Part shown: positions 15,133 through 22,843 of the stretch, piece after piece
Numbering within the stretch: position 1 is the stretch's first letter
How the letters are laid out: the number at the start of each line of letters is the position of its first letter
Assembly: GCA_003225365.1 (NCBI GenBank)
Contig: QHZN01000214.1
Coordinates: forward strand, 1 to 32,852
Reading direction: 5' to 3'
Length of the DNA stretch: 32,852 nt
DNA from: Acidobacteriota bacterium
GTDB lineage: Bacteria; Acidobacteriota; Terriglobia; UBA7540
The notes under the pieces: model-generated
Told to the model about the DNA's origin: nothing
The model's input: only the letters and a program-made list of their open reading frames with translations
Databases searched by the model: none
Position numbers and translations under genes: made by a program

Positions 15133-15717
15133 TCAGGCGGGAGGAGGAGCGAAGCGGTGGTTGCCGTCGCGGCCGATAAAGGTGCGCTGGAATTCTTCCG
15201 ACTGCTTCCGCAACTCCAGCCAGTCGAAGAAGAGGTCCGAAATCTCCAGCCACACGCGGAACCAGCCGGCGATTTCTTTCTTCTCGAGGCGCTTCTCGCT
15301 GCTGACGCGAGGGCTGGAGGCCAGGCTTTCGGCGCGCTGCTTGCCCTTGATAGCCAGCTCGCGGGCCAGGCTCGTGCCCACGCGGTCTGAGATTTCGCGA
15401 TATTTGCGATAAATTGCATCGAGCTTGCGCAGGCAGATTTCGGCGCTCGCGAGATCGCGGAACCCGAGCACTCCCTTGAGCTCGGACGCGTAAGGCTCTT
15501 CCATCCACGGATCCACGAAGCGGCTGCGGTAGTGGACTTCGGCTCCGGCCTCCCGCAGGACGTTGGCGATGTAGGAAGGGGAGGTCCGGTCATCCGGCCC
15601 GTAACAACGGCGCAATTCCGCTTCCACGGCCCGGATTTCCCTGAGCCCCACGCGCTCCAGTCCCTGGGCGCGGTGGAAGTCCAAAATGCGGTCTTTTTTA
15701 TTCCTCGCGTTGGGCAC
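15133..15717 (-). CDS. Conserved-looking hypothetical protein between mltG and pyrF
   Basis: A 194-residue soluble, highly charged and mostly helical protein; I do not recognise the family. Visible features are an N-terminal KKDRILDFHRAQGLERVGLR segment and a central GPDDRTSPSYIANVLREAGA, which looks like a small helix-turn-helix-like bundle. Later come VHYRSRFVDPWMEEPY and a tryptophan-rich C-terminal helix with WFRVWLEISDLFFDWLELRK. There is no signal peptide or membrane segment. ATG 15717 overlaps the 3' end of mltG by 20 bp, suggesting translational coupling, and pyrF begins 60 bp further on. The codon pattern and the overlap argue that it is a real gene. A DNA- or protein-binding role is only a guess from charge and helicity. 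Confidence 0.75.
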   Translation of the reverse strand: MPNARNKKDRILDFHRAQGLERVGLREIRAVEAELRRCYGPDDRTSPSYIANVLREAGAEVHYRSRFVDPWMEEPYASELKGVLGFRDLASAEICLRKLDAIYRKYREISDRVGTSLARELAIKGKQRAESLASSPRVSSEKRLEKKEIAGWFRVWLEISDLFFDWLELRKQSEEFQRTFIGRDGNHRFAPPPA

Positions 15718-16828
15718 GGTTCGCCGATCTCTTCGTGCTCCGAAGTGTTGCGCGATTCTTCTTCGCGGCCCAGGACTCCGCGGAATCCTTCTGACTCGCG
15801 CCGACGCGGCGAAGTTCCGTCACTTCTCGCCGATATCGTGCCACGTTTCGCTGATGTTCCGCAAGCGTTCTTGCGAAGTTGTGTCCGCCCTGGGTGTCGC
15901 TGACGAAATAGAGGTAGTCGGTCCGAGCGGGGTCGAGCGCCGCTTCGAGCGACGCGAGTCCCGGGCTGGCGATCGGCCCGGGCGGCAGGCCTTTGCGGAG
16001 GTAGGTGTTGTAGGGCGAAGCGAATCTTAATTCGCTTACGGTGATGGGAGGCGACGGGCGCTCGAGCATGCGTCCGTTCAGACGCTGCGCGTAAACCACG
16101 GTGGGGTCGCAAGCGAGCGGCCACCCCTTCTCGAGGCGCTTCGAAAAAACCTGCGCGACCAGGGGACGCTCGACGGGGCTGGCCGTTTCCTTTTCGACCA
16201 GCGAAGCGAGAATGACCACGTCGTGCAACATCTCGTGCTCGCGGTCGAGACCGCGGCGCAACTGGGACGCGTAAATCTGCCGGAACCGCTCGACCATGGC
16301 CTCGACCGCGCGCGCGGCAGTCGTCCCGCGCGCAAAGCGATAGGTGTCCGGGAAAAGGTACCCTTCGAGCGTCTGGGCCTGCGGGTCGAGATCGCGCACC
16401 AGCCCCGCCTGGGCGGTGGTGCGAAGGAAACCCTCCGGCGAGATTCCGAGCGCTTGTTGGTATATGCGCGCCATGTCGAAGCGGTCCGAGCCCTCCGGGA
16501 CGACGACGGGGTGGAGATAGACCTCGCCGCGAACGAGCTTCCAATAGACGTCGATTGGCCTGAGCGGCCGGTCGAACAGATACTCGCCCGCTTTGAACCT
16601 CTGCCGGCGCAGGCGGCCGAGCGCGTAGCGCGCGAGGAAGGGAAATCGGTAGGCGAGCACCCCGCGCTCGACCAGCATCTCGGAAAGAGCCCGTGCTCCT
16701 GTTCCGGGCTGCACTTCGAGGATCAGGCTCTCCGAATATCCTCGATACGGCTGATAGAGTTCCCGCGCCGCGAACGCCGCCGCGCCTATCACTAGAATCA
16801 ACGCCGAGGCCGCCAAGCGCCGTTTCAT
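15698..16828 (-). CDS. mltG: Endolytic murein transglycosylase MltG (YceG-like)
   Basis: A 376-residue membrane-anchored lytic transglycosylase that cuts nascent glycan strands and is thought to set their length. A single N-terminal helix (about 5-22, LAASALILVIGAAAFAARE) anchors it. A LysM-like subdomain follows (about 35-100, with GTGARALSEMLVERGV and FKAGEYLFDRP). The YceG domain contains LEGYLFPDTYRF, ILASLVEKETA with the catalytic glutamate equivalent to E. coli Glu218, LACDPTVVYAQ, SPYNTYLRKGLPPGPIASPG and YLYFVSDTQGGHNFA. Its ATG overlaps the ruvX stop as ATGA, so the two are coupled. The basic tail after HQRNVARYRRE is unusual in composition and overlaps the next gene. Confidence 0.95.
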   Translation of the reverse strand: MKRRLAASALILVIGAAAFAARELYQPYRGYSESLILEVQPGTGARALSEMLVERGVLAYRFPFLARYALGRLRRQRFKAGEYLFDRPLRPIDVYWKLVRGEVYLHPVVVPEGSDRFDMARIYQQALGISPEGFLRTTAQAGLVRDLDPQAQTLEGYLFPDTYRFARGTTAARAVEAMVERFRQIYASQLRRGLDREHEMLHDVVILASLVEKETASPVERPLVAQVFSKRLEKGWPLACDPTVVYAQRLNGRMLERPSPPITVSELRFASPYNTYLRKGLPPGPIASPGLASLEAALDPARTDYLYFVSDTQGGHNFARTLAEHQRNVARYRREVTELRRVGASQKDSAESWAAKKNRATLRSTKRSANRAQREE

Positions 16829-17274
16829 GAGGCGGCCCCGCCTTCGGCCCCCCTCGTGGCCAGGTGGGCGCAATAATCGAGGTAGCCTTCCAGCAGCAGT
16901 GTGGCCGCGACGCGGTCCACGGCGCGGCGGCGCTTTTCGATCCCCATCCCCGATTCGCGCAGCATCCGGTTCGCTTGGACGCTGGTCAAGCGCTCGTCCC
17001 AGAGCTCGACCGGACAAGAAAGCCGGCGACGAAGTTTTTCCGCAAAACCCGCGACGCGGCGGGACATGGCCGTCTCACGACCTTGTGCCGAAATCGGATT
17101 GCCGACGATGACGCGCTCGACCTCATACTCGTCGGCGAGCGCCTGAATCCGGCCGAGGTCGTCTGACGAGTTCCTCCGCTCGAGCGTGGGAAGTCCCTGC
17201 GCGGTCAGGCCCAGCTCGTCCGACACCGCCAAGCCGATCCTTCGTACCCCGAAATCGAGAGCTAGAACCCGCAT
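16825..17274 (-). CDS. ruvX: RuvX/YqgF, RNase H-fold pre-16S rRNA nuclease
   Basis: A 149-residue protein with a RuvC-like RNase H fold: LALDFGVRRIGLAVSD at the N-terminus carries the first catalytic aspartate, then VIVGNPISAQGRE, WDERLTSVQANRML and a final aspartate in AVDRVAATLLLEGYLD. Members help mature the 5' end of 16S rRNA; a role in Holliday junction cleavage was proposed earlier from the fold. I chose ATG 17274 with GAGG seven bases upstream; a TTG at 17286 would add four residues. It is coupled to mltG by a 4-bp overlap, a pairing seen in other bacteria. The argA-like gene lies 81 bp upstream. Confidence 0.93.
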   Translation of the reverse strand: MRVLALDFGVRRIGLAVSDELGLTAQGLPTLERRNSSDDLGRIQALADEYEVERVIVGNPISAQGRETAMSRRVAGFAEKLRRRLSCPVELWDERLTSVQANRMLRESGMGIEKRRRAVDRVAATLLLEGYLDYCAHLATRGAEGGAAS

Positions 17275-17355
17275 TTCAAGCCTCAAGTTTCGCTACTAGG
17301 ATGATACACCGTATGAGTTTGCCTCGGCGGGAGTTCGAGAGGCGCCAGAGAGGAA

Positions 17356-17877
17356 TCAAGCAGATCGGAGGGCAGGAACTTCTTCGATCAGCGGGCGGGC
17401 ATAAGCCCTGGGCTTCGGCTTACCGACCCGGATGGCCACGGTCTTTTCGGGGCAAGCGGGATAGAGCTCGCAGCTCAGGCAGTCACGCTGAATTTTGGCG
17501 GGGAACTTTTCACGCGCCGTTTCCCGGAAACCGCAGGTCCGGAAAAACTCCGGGACCGTCGTGAGCGCGAAGACGGTTTCGAGGCCGAGCGATTTCGCTT
17601 CCCGGAGCAGCCGCTTGACCAGTCCCCGGCCCAGGCCCCGGCTTGTATGGCCCTGCTCGACCGAGAGCGAGCGGATCTCCGCGACGCGGCCGTCGTAAAA
17701 CTTTAGCGAGCCGCACGCGACGACGCGGCTTTTCTCCACCGCGACGGTGAATTCCCGGACGCTCGAGTAAAGCTCTTCGAGCGTGCGCGCGAGCATCACC
17801 CGCTCGGCCGCGTAGTGGCTGATGAGCTTGAAAATCGTCGGAACATCCGCCGGCCCGGCTTTGCGATAGGTCGTCAA
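17356..17877 (-). CDS. argA: Short-form N-acetylglutamate synthase (GNAT, ArgA-type)
   Basis: A 173-residue GNAT acetyltransferase without the amino-acid-kinase domain of classical ArgA. The acetyl-CoA site is HTSRGLGRGLVKRLLREAKS (Q/RxxGxG/A motif), preceded by EIRSLSVEQ and followed by VFALTTVPEFFRTCGFRE. The C-terminal CLSCELYPACPEKTVAI holds three cysteines and is characteristic of the short NAGS group described in actinobacteria and some other phyla. It would make N-acetylglutamate, the first intermediate of arginine synthesis. That fits argF-argD-argB-argC starting 360 bp away, though a repeat block separates them. The assignment to NAGS rather than another GNAT rests on the tail and the neighbours. 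Confidence 0.82.
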   Translation of the reverse strand: MTTYRKAGPADVPTIFKLISHYAAERVMLARTLEELYSSVREFTVAVEKSRVVACGSLKFYDGRVAEIRSLSVEQGHTSRGLGRGLVKRLLREAKSLGLETVFALTTVPEFFRTCGFRETAREKFPAKIQRDCLSCELYPACPEKTVAIRVGKPKPRAYARPLIEEVPALRSA

Positions 17878-17924
17878 TTCAGTAACCAGCAGGCTTCTTC
17901 AGCCTACAGGAGGCACAGAGTTTG

Positions 17925-18165
17925 TCATCCTGATCCCGTGGAGCGGGAGAAGGATCCCTTCTCACGGAGCTAGCGATGCCAAGGGATTCTTCGCGAAGTT
18001 TACCCTGAGCGCTGAATGAAAGGGATTCTTCGCTTCGCTCAGAATGACAAGCGAACGGGCTCAGAATGACAAGTGAAGAGCCTGCCCTGATCCCGCAGTC
18101 GCCGTTCGACTTCGCTCACGGCCCTGAGCCTGTCGAAGGGCGGGAGAAGGGGCACAGGATGACGA
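17925..18165. repeat. TGTCATTCTGAG-family and TTCGAC-family repeat cluster, copy 3
   Basis: The 357-bp gap between argA and argF is almost entirely repeats. It contains TGTCATCCTGA at about 17923, GAGTTTACCCTGAGCG-like sequence at 17996, GGGATTCTTCGCTTCGCTC at about 18022 followed by CAGAATGACA, and a second TTCGACTTCGCTCACGG palindromic unit at 18105-18137 related to 6477-6509. I see no gene or convincing terminator here. Confidence 0.8.
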
Positions 18166-18234
18166 CCGAAGAGCACAGAATGCCAGCCTCCGAACTTTTT
18201 TAACCATCCTGCATGCGCCCCTGCACCGCTCCAC

Positions 18235-19203
18235 TCAACGGCCATGATTTTCAATAAGCAGCATCAGCAAGGCCTTTTCAACGTACAGGCGGTTTTCGGC
18301 CTGCTCGTAAACGATCGAGCGCGGCGAATCCATCACGCCTTCGCTCACTTCCAGGCCGCGGTGCGCTGGCAGGCAGTGCATGAACACGGCGCCAGAGTCG
18401 GCGCGACTCATCAGCGCCTCGTTCACCTGGAAGGGCGCGAACACCTGCGTGCGCAGATGCGCGGCGTATTCCTGGCCCATGCTGGCCCAGACGTCCGTAT
18501 AAACCGCCTGCGCTCCCCCGACAGCTTCCGCCGGGTCGTGGTGGAGGTGAATCTTTCCTCCGTTCTTTCGGGCAATCGCCTTCGCCTCCCCCACGATCTC
18601 GGCTTTGGGCTCGAAGCCCGCCGGCGTCGCCACGTTCAGGGAGACTCCAAGTTTCGCTCCCGTCACCATCAGCGAATGGCAGACATTGTTCCCGTCGCCG
18701 ACGAACGCGACCTTCATGTTCTTGAGGCGGCCGAATTTTTCGCCGAGGGTCATGAAGTCGCCGAGCGCCTGACAGGGGTGCCAGGTGTCGGTGAGCGCGT
18801 TGATGACCGGTATGGCGGCGTGCTCGGCGAGCTCGTCCACCGCCGATTGCGCGAACGTCCGCGCCACGATTCCATCCACCCAGCGCTCCAGGTTCTTGGC
18901 GATGTCCTTGATGGACTCCCGTTCGCCGAGGCGCGGCTTCGCGTGGTCGAGATAGATGGCGTGCCCGCCCATGGAGGTCATGGCGACCTCAAACGTGACG
19001 CGCGTGCGGAGCGAGGGCTTTTCGAAAATCAGCGCGAGCTGGCGGCCCTCGAGCGCGCGCGCAAACGAGCCTGGCGAGGCCTTGACGCGCTCGGCAAGCT
19101 GTAGAATCAGGTAGACGTCCTCGCGGCTCAACTCGCGGTCGGACACGCAGTCCCGAACGCTGAGGCGTTCAGAGTTTTCAACGGCTAAGGCCAAAGTGCT
19201 CAT
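18235..19203 (-). CDS. argF: Ornithine carbamoyltransferase
   Basis: A 322-residue enzyme that converts ornithine and carbamoyl phosphate to citrulline. The carbamoyl-phosphate motif is KPSLRTRVTFE, the second motif is DTWHPCQALGDFMT, and the ornithine-binding motif is MHCLPAHRGLEVSEGV. These separate it from aspartate carbamoyltransferase. The length is normal with a short N-terminal extension (MSTLALAVENSERLS). The ATG at 19203 overlaps the argD stop as ATGA, so the two are translationally coupled. It is the last gene of the argCBDF run; beyond it lies the repeat-filled gap. Confidence 0.96.
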   Translation of the reverse strand: MSTLALAVENSERLSVRDCVSDRELSREDVYLILQLAERVKASPGSFARALEGRQLALIFEKPSLRTRVTFEVAMTSMGGHAIYLDHAKPRLGERESIKDIAKNLERWVDGIVARTFAQSAVDELAEHAAIPVINALTDTWHPCQALGDFMTLGEKFGRLKNMKVAFVGDGNNVCHSLMVTGAKLGVSLNVATPAGFEPKAEIVGEAKAIARKNGGKIHLHHDPAEAVGGAQAVYTDVWASMGQEYAAHLRTQVFAPFQVNEALMSRADSGAVFMHCLPAHRGLEVSEGVMDSPRSIVYEQAENRLYVEKALLMLLIENHGR

Positions 19204-20447
19204 GCGGGCACCTCCTTTTTCTCCGCACTTGCCTCGGCGGGCGGTGCGGAAAGGGCGGCGAGGATCGGTTTCAACACTCGAAGCAGTTCCTCCACGTGCT
19301 GCCGCTCGACGACCAGCGGGGGAAGAAAGCGAAGGACTTTTTCCTGCGTGCAATTCAGGAGCACTCCTGCCTCGAGCGCCTGCCGGACGACGGCTTTGCA
19401 GGGCGCCCCGAGCTCGGCGGCAACCATCAGGCCCTCCCCGCGCACGGTGCGGATAACCGGAAATTCTTGCTTCAACTCTTCCAGACGCCGGCGAAGGTAG
19501 CCGCCCACTTCGCTGACGCGCGCGAGGAAGCCGGGGCGGCCGAGGATTTCGAGCACTTTCAACGCCAAGCGGCACTGCAGCGGCCCGCCGCCGAACGTTG
19601 TGCCGTGCATGCCGGGCGAAAAGGCCTGCGCCACAGCTTCCCGCGCGACGATGGCCGCGAGCGGCAGCCCCGCCGCCAGCGGCTTCGCCACCAAGACTAC
19701 GTCCGGCGAGATGCCGAACTTCTGGAACGCGAACCAGCGGCCCGTCCGCCCGAGGCCGCATTGAATTTCATCGGCGACGAGCAATGAGTCGTTCGCGCGC
19801 GAGAGCTCTTGGGCGGCCTTTAAAAAATCTTCCCTCAGCTCGACCACGCCGCCTTCGCCCTGGATCACTTCCACAATCACGGCCGCTGTGCGCGGGCCGA
19901 AACTTTCGACCAGGTGCGCCACGTCGTTCTGGCGGACGAAGCGCACTCCGGGGACGAGCGGCTCGAATGGCTGCCGGTATTTCGAGGGCCAGGTGGCCGC
20001 AAGAGCGCCGAACGTGCGGCCGTGGAAGGAGTTCTCGACAGCCAGGATTTCGTACCGCTCGAAGGGCTCCCCCGGATGGCGCTTGCGAGCATAGGCACGC
20101 GCGAGCTTCAGCGCACCTTCCACAGCTTCCGTGCCCGAATTCGCGAAAAATGCGCGGTCGAGCCCCGTCAAGCGAGCCAGCTCCGCCGCGAGCGGCGCTT
20201 GGTAGCGGTGATAGAGGAGGTTCGAAACGTGCAGCAGCGTCTCTCGCTCGTCACGGAGCACCGCCATGATCTCCGGATGAGCGTATCCGAGAGAGTTGAC
20301 GGCGAGACCGGCAAGAAAATCAAGGTACTTCTTGCCGGCCTCGTCGTACAGGTAGCAGCCCTCGCCGCCCACCGCGAGAATCGGCAGGCGGTCGTAAGTC
20401 GGAACCAGAACGCGTTTCTCGAGTTCGGAGATTTCTTGAAAGTTCAT
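19200..20447 (-). CDS. argD: Acetylornithine aminotransferase
   Basis: A 415-residue class III PLP aminotransferase that converts N-acetylglutamate semialdehyde to N-acetylornithine. Motifs are FFANSGTEAVEGALKLARAY, SFHGRTFGALAAT, IVEVIQGEGGV, VADEIQCGLGRTG and the PLP-lysine segment VLVAKPLAAGLP, then HGTTFGGGPL. I chose ATG 20447 (MNFQEISELEKRVLVPTYDR), which matches family N-termini. ATG 20465 and TTG 20501 are possible, but the second would place a 16-bp GC palindrome (20470-20485) inside the gene. It is third in the argCBDF order and overlaps argF. Confidence 0.95.
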   Translation of the reverse strand: MNFQEISELEKRVLVPTYDRLPILAVGGEGCYLYDEAGKKYLDFLAGLAVNSLGYAHPEIMAVLRDERETLLHVSNLLYHRYQAPLAAELARLTGLDRAFFANSGTEAVEGALKLARAYARKRHPGEPFERYEILAVENSFHGRTFGALAATWPSKYRQPFEPLVPGVRFVRQNDVAHLVESFGPRTAAVIVEVIQGEGGVVELREDFLKAAQELSRANDSLLVADEIQCGLGRTGRWFAFQKFGISPDVVLVAKPLAAGLPLAAIVAREAVAQAFSPGMHGTTFGGGPLQCRLALKVLEILGRPGFLARVSEVGGYLRRRLEELKQEFPVIRTVRGEGLMVAAELGAPCKAVVRQALEAGVLLNCTQEKVLRFLPPLVVERQHVEELLRVLKPILAALSAPPAEASAEKKEVPA

Positions 20448-20469
20448 GCCCGCTTGGCTCGCCATTCCT

Positions 20470-20485
20470 CGGCGGCCGGCCGCCG
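20470..20485 (-). repeat. 16-bp GC palindrome in the argB-argD spacer
   Basis: CGGCGGCCGGCCGCCG is a perfect palindrome just ahead of the argD start. As RNA it could form a compact hairpin that affects argD expression relative to argB. Nothing else is visible in this 112-bp spacer. Confidence 0.5.
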
Positions 20486-20559
20486 GAATTTGAATCGTCA
20501 AGATGTGCTCGACGCTCTGAAAATCGGCCAGCGCCCGTCTGGGGGCAAGCCGCGCCAGA

Positions 20560-21357
20560 TCATCGCTTCACAATCCTCGTCCCTACCGGCCGGCCCGACT
20601 GCGCCGCACGCAGCAGTCCCTCGGGCACGGCGGGCGAAAGGATGTCAATCTCGCTCACTCCATGGCCGAGAATCCGGGCGCAGGAGCGCAATTTCGGAAT
20701 CATCCCGTCCCGGACGATGCCGCGGCGGATGAGCCGGCCTATCTCGTCAAGCTTCACCACCGGTAGCGTCTTCTGGTCGGCATCCCACACGCCGCCCGAC
20801 TTGGTGAGATACAAGAGCCGGTCGGCTCCCAGGGCGGAAGCGAGCGCGGCGGCAAAATCGTCGGCATTGATGTTGAAATATTCGCCGCGGGCGTTTGGCG
20901 CGAGGCTCGCGACCACCGGCGCCAAGCCCCGCCCGAGAGCCATTTCGAGAACTTCCGGGTTGACCTTGTGCGGCCGACCGACGAACCCAAGGTCCTTGGC
21001 CGTGCCATTCGAGCGCAGACGCAGCTTCCGCGCTTCCGCCAGATTCCCATCGCCGCCGCAAAGGCCGAGCGCCGGCTGGCCGTGCGCCTCGAGTTCCGCC
21101 ACCCACTGCTTGTTGACAATCCCGCCGAGCACCATCAAGGCCACGTCGCGCGTCTGGGCGTCGGTGACGCGGAACCCCTGGTGGAACTCGGTCCGGATCC
21201 CCAGCCGCTCGAGCGTTTCGGTCAGGAGCTTGCCGCCACCGTGGACTACCACAACCGAATGTCCGGCGCGGCCCAGGGCGGCAATCTGCCGGGCGACGCT
21301 CTTGCGCACCACGGCGTCTTCCTGCGCCTGCCCGCCGATCTTGACCACCAGCTTCAT
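20560..21357 (-). CDS. argB: Acetylglutamate kinase
   Basis: A 265-residue amino-acid kinase that phosphorylates N-acetylglutamate. It begins MKLVVKIGGQAQEDAV and has VVVVHGGGKLLTETLERLG (glycine-rich nucleotide site), TRDVALMVLGGIVNK, the variant ALGLCGGDGNL, NINADDFAAALASALGADRL and IRRGIVRDGMIPKL. The GxDxxL and GGMIPK-type segments are slightly divergent but complete. The start is ATG 21357, overlapping the argC stop as ATGA. Its ribosome-binding site GGAGG (21363-21367) is part of a palindromic repeat. It may be feedback-regulated like hexameric kinases, but the N-terminal helix required for that is absent here. Confidence 0.95.
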   Translation of the reverse strand: MKLVVKIGGQAQEDAVVRKSVARQIAALGRAGHSVVVVHGGGKLLTETLERLGIRTEFHQGFRVTDAQTRDVALMVLGGIVNKQWVAELEAHGQPALGLCGGDGNLAEARKLRLRSNGTAKDLGFVGRPHKVNPEVLEMALGRGLAPVVASLAPNARGEYFNINADDFAAALASALGADRLLYLTKSGGVWDADQKTLPVVKLDEIGRLIRRGIVRDGMIPKLRSCARILGHGVSEIDILSPAVPEGLLRAAQSGRPVGTRIVKR

Positions 21358-22511
21358 GCCTGCCTCCGCAGGCAGGCCAGGCCCGTCTCCTCGCGGAGGC
21401 CAAACATTAAATTCATGTTTTGAATGGCCTGGCCCGCCGCGCCTTTGACCAAGTTGTCGAGCGCCGAAACCACGATCAGCCGCCCCGTTCGCTCGTCGAG
21501 CGCAAAGCCCAAGTCGGCGTAGGGTGTGTTCGCCACCCATTGAATCTCCGGCAGGGCGTCCGGCTCGACCACGCGCACGAGCGGCGAAGCCCGGTAAAAG
21601 TCGCGAAAGAGCTTGAAGACCTCGTCGAGCTTTACCACCCCGCCCGAGGTCGGCCGCGCCAGCCGCGCATAAACCGTGGCTAGAATCCCGCGGTTTACTG
21701 GAACGAGGTGCGGCGTAAACGTCAGCTCCTCTTCCGCGAGGCCGAGCTGCTGAAGGATTTCAGGGATGTGCCGGTGCGTGAAGAGCCCGTAAGCGCGGCA
21801 ATTCTCGTTGACCTCGGCGAACTGGAGCTTTTCCGTCGGAGCTCGGCCCGCGCCGGTCGCTCCGGACTTGGCGTCACAAATGATTCCGGCGGATTTATCG
21901 AGCCAGCCTGACCCCGTGAGCGGGGCGAGCGCCAGGATTGCGGCGGTGGCGTAGCATCCCGGGTTCGCCACCAGGCGCGCCTTGGCGATGGCTGGGCCGT
22001 TCAGTTCCGGCAGGCCGTAGACGGCCTCTCCGAGCCCCGGTGCATCGGGGGGATGCCCGAAGCCGTACCAGCGCGGGTATTCGGCGGCGCGCTTGAGCCG
22101 AAAAGCCCCGCTCAGGTCCACGACGCGAAGGCCGCGGGCAACCAGCGCCGGGGCGAGTTCAGCGCTCGCTTCGTGCGGCGTGGCGAGGAACACCACGTCG
22201 GCCTCGTCGAGGGTCAGTTCCTCCGTCTGCAGGGGCTCAATGGCCGACGACAATTCGGTTCCTGGTCGGCCGGGGACACTGCGAAGCGAGGGGTGCAACT
22301 TTTCGAGCGGGATGGCTTCGGTGTGCCTCTGGCCGGAAGACATCAAGCGCGTGAGGCGCGCGTTCGGATGCCGCGCGAGCAAGGCGATGAGCTCGCGCCC
22401 CGCGTAACCGCTGGCGCCGGCCACCGCCGCGCGAATCAAAGGAGATGGGTATGGTTCTCCCGGGCTTTGGTGAGGAACCTCCGATTCGACCGCCGTGTTC
22501 GCTTCTTTCAA
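21354..22511 (-). CDS. argC: N-acetyl-gamma-glutamyl-phosphate reductase
   Basis: A 385-residue NADPH-dependent enzyme that reduces acetylglutamyl phosphate to the semialdehyde. The nucleotide-binding motif is AAVAGASGYAGRELIALLAR and the catalytic cysteine lies in LVANPGCYATAAILAL. It also shows FLATPHEASAE, DAKSGATGAGRAPTEKLQF and the C-terminal NPYADLGF-like TPYADLGFALDERTGRL. The first 26 residues before IRAAVAG are not conserved. TTG 22511 is the furthest start and TTG 22439 an alternative, so the N-terminus is uncertain. The last eight residues come from a palindromic repeat. It is the first gene of argCBDF, downstream of a strong promoter and an operator-like inverted repeat. Confidence 0.95.
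   Translation of the reverse strand: MKEANTAVESEVPHQSPGEPYPSPLIRAAVAGASGYAGRELIALLARHPNARLTRLMSSGQRHTEAIPLEKLHPSLRSVPGRPGTELSSAIEPLQTEELTLDEADVVFLATPHEASAELAPALVARGLRVVDLSGAFRLKRAAEYPRWYGFGHPPDAPGLGEAVYGLPELNGPAIAKARLVANPGCYATAAILALAPLTGSGWLDKSAGIICDAKSGATGAGRAPTEKLQFAEVNENCRAYGLFTHRHIPEILQQLGLAEEELTFTPHLVPVNRGILATVYARLARPTSGGVVKLDEVFKLFRDFYRASPLVRVVEPDALPEIQWVANTPYADLGFALDERTGRLIVVSALDNLVKGAAGQAIQNMNLMFGLREETGLACLRRQA
21359..21376 (-). repeat. Palindromic repeat at the argC-argB junction
   Basis: On the minus strand it reads CCTGCCTGCGGAGGCAGG, one base from the CCTGCCTGCGCAGGCAGG consensus. It encodes the ArgC tail LACLRRQA and lies just upstream of the argB ATG. Confidence 0.85.
21363..21367 (-). 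promoter_or_regulatory. argB Shine-Dalgarno sequence created within the palindromic repeat
   Basis: GGAGG on the minus strand lies 5 nt before the argB ATG (21357). The single base that departs from the repeat consensus (C to G at the centre) is what completes GGAGG. Confidence 0.7.
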
Positions 22512-22530
22512 CGCTGATTCCCGCTCACGA

Positions 22531-22557
22531 ATATTTATACATCTCGTGTATAAATAT
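22531..22557 (-). promoter_or_regulatory. Operator-like perfect inverted repeat upstream of argC
   Basis: ATATTTATACA (22531-22541) and TGTATAAATAT (22547-22557) are exact inverses around a 5-bp centre. The site adjoins the -10 box on its downstream side, so it covers the predicted transcription start. It does not match the ArgR consensus (TGAAT and ATTCA half-sites), so the regulator is unknown. The AT-rich repeat stands out against GC-rich surroundings. Confidence 0.6.
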
Positions 22558-22587
22558 ACTCTAAAGAAAATTTCGGTGGGCTGTCAA
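22558..22587 (-). promoter_or_regulatory. Promoter of the argCBDF operon
   Basis: On the minus strand a perfect TTGACA (22582-22587) is followed after 18 bp by TAGAGT (22558-22563). The operator-like repeat begins directly after it. Predicted transcription starts near 22551, about 40 nt before the argC TTG. Confidence 0.6.
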
Positions 22588-22843
22588 GAAAAAAATGCGG
22601 ATCCCGCAGGATTTTCTTTCGTCGCCGGCAAGAAACCGAAAATGCAGAATTGTGAATTCTGAAGGGTGAATTTCGATCGGTTCCTGAGGTGATCGGGTGT
22701 TTAATTTGTTCGAAGAAGTCGTCCGTCGTCCTTGGCCCTTTGTCCTTTGCAAGCGGCCCTGAGCAAGTGACAAGTGGCAAGAGGCGAGCACATCTGGGTC
22801 GCTACTTGCCACTAACCACTAGCCACTAACCACTGCTTTCTGG
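22588..22843. other. Gap between the argC promoter and ADOP gene: small repeats, no gene seen
   Basis: AGTGGCAAG (22773-22781) and CTTGCCACT (22805-22813) form a 9-bp inverted repeat that could act as a weak terminator after the ADOP gene, though no T-run follows on that strand. Beside it CCACTAACCACTAG repeats in tandem (about 22809-22834). Short frames in this gap lack ribosome-binding sites and family features. Confidence 0.45.

Noticed and set aside
15051-16544. 497-codon minus-strand frame overlapping mltG and the hypothetical gene
   Set aside because: It lies in another frame of well-supported genes and its arginine/proline-rich translation is typical of out-of-frame GC-rich sequence.
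19210-19250. Further LPAQAG-type repeat at the argD C-terminus (PPAEAS)
   Set aside because: Only about 12 of 18 bases match and the palindrome is absent; this is not above what GC-rich coding sequence gives by chance.
22531-22557. ArgR ARG box
   Set aside because: The half-sites are TATACA/TGTATA in ACA-N5-TGT arrangement, unlike the TGAAT/ATTCA ARG box, so I leave the regulator unnamed.
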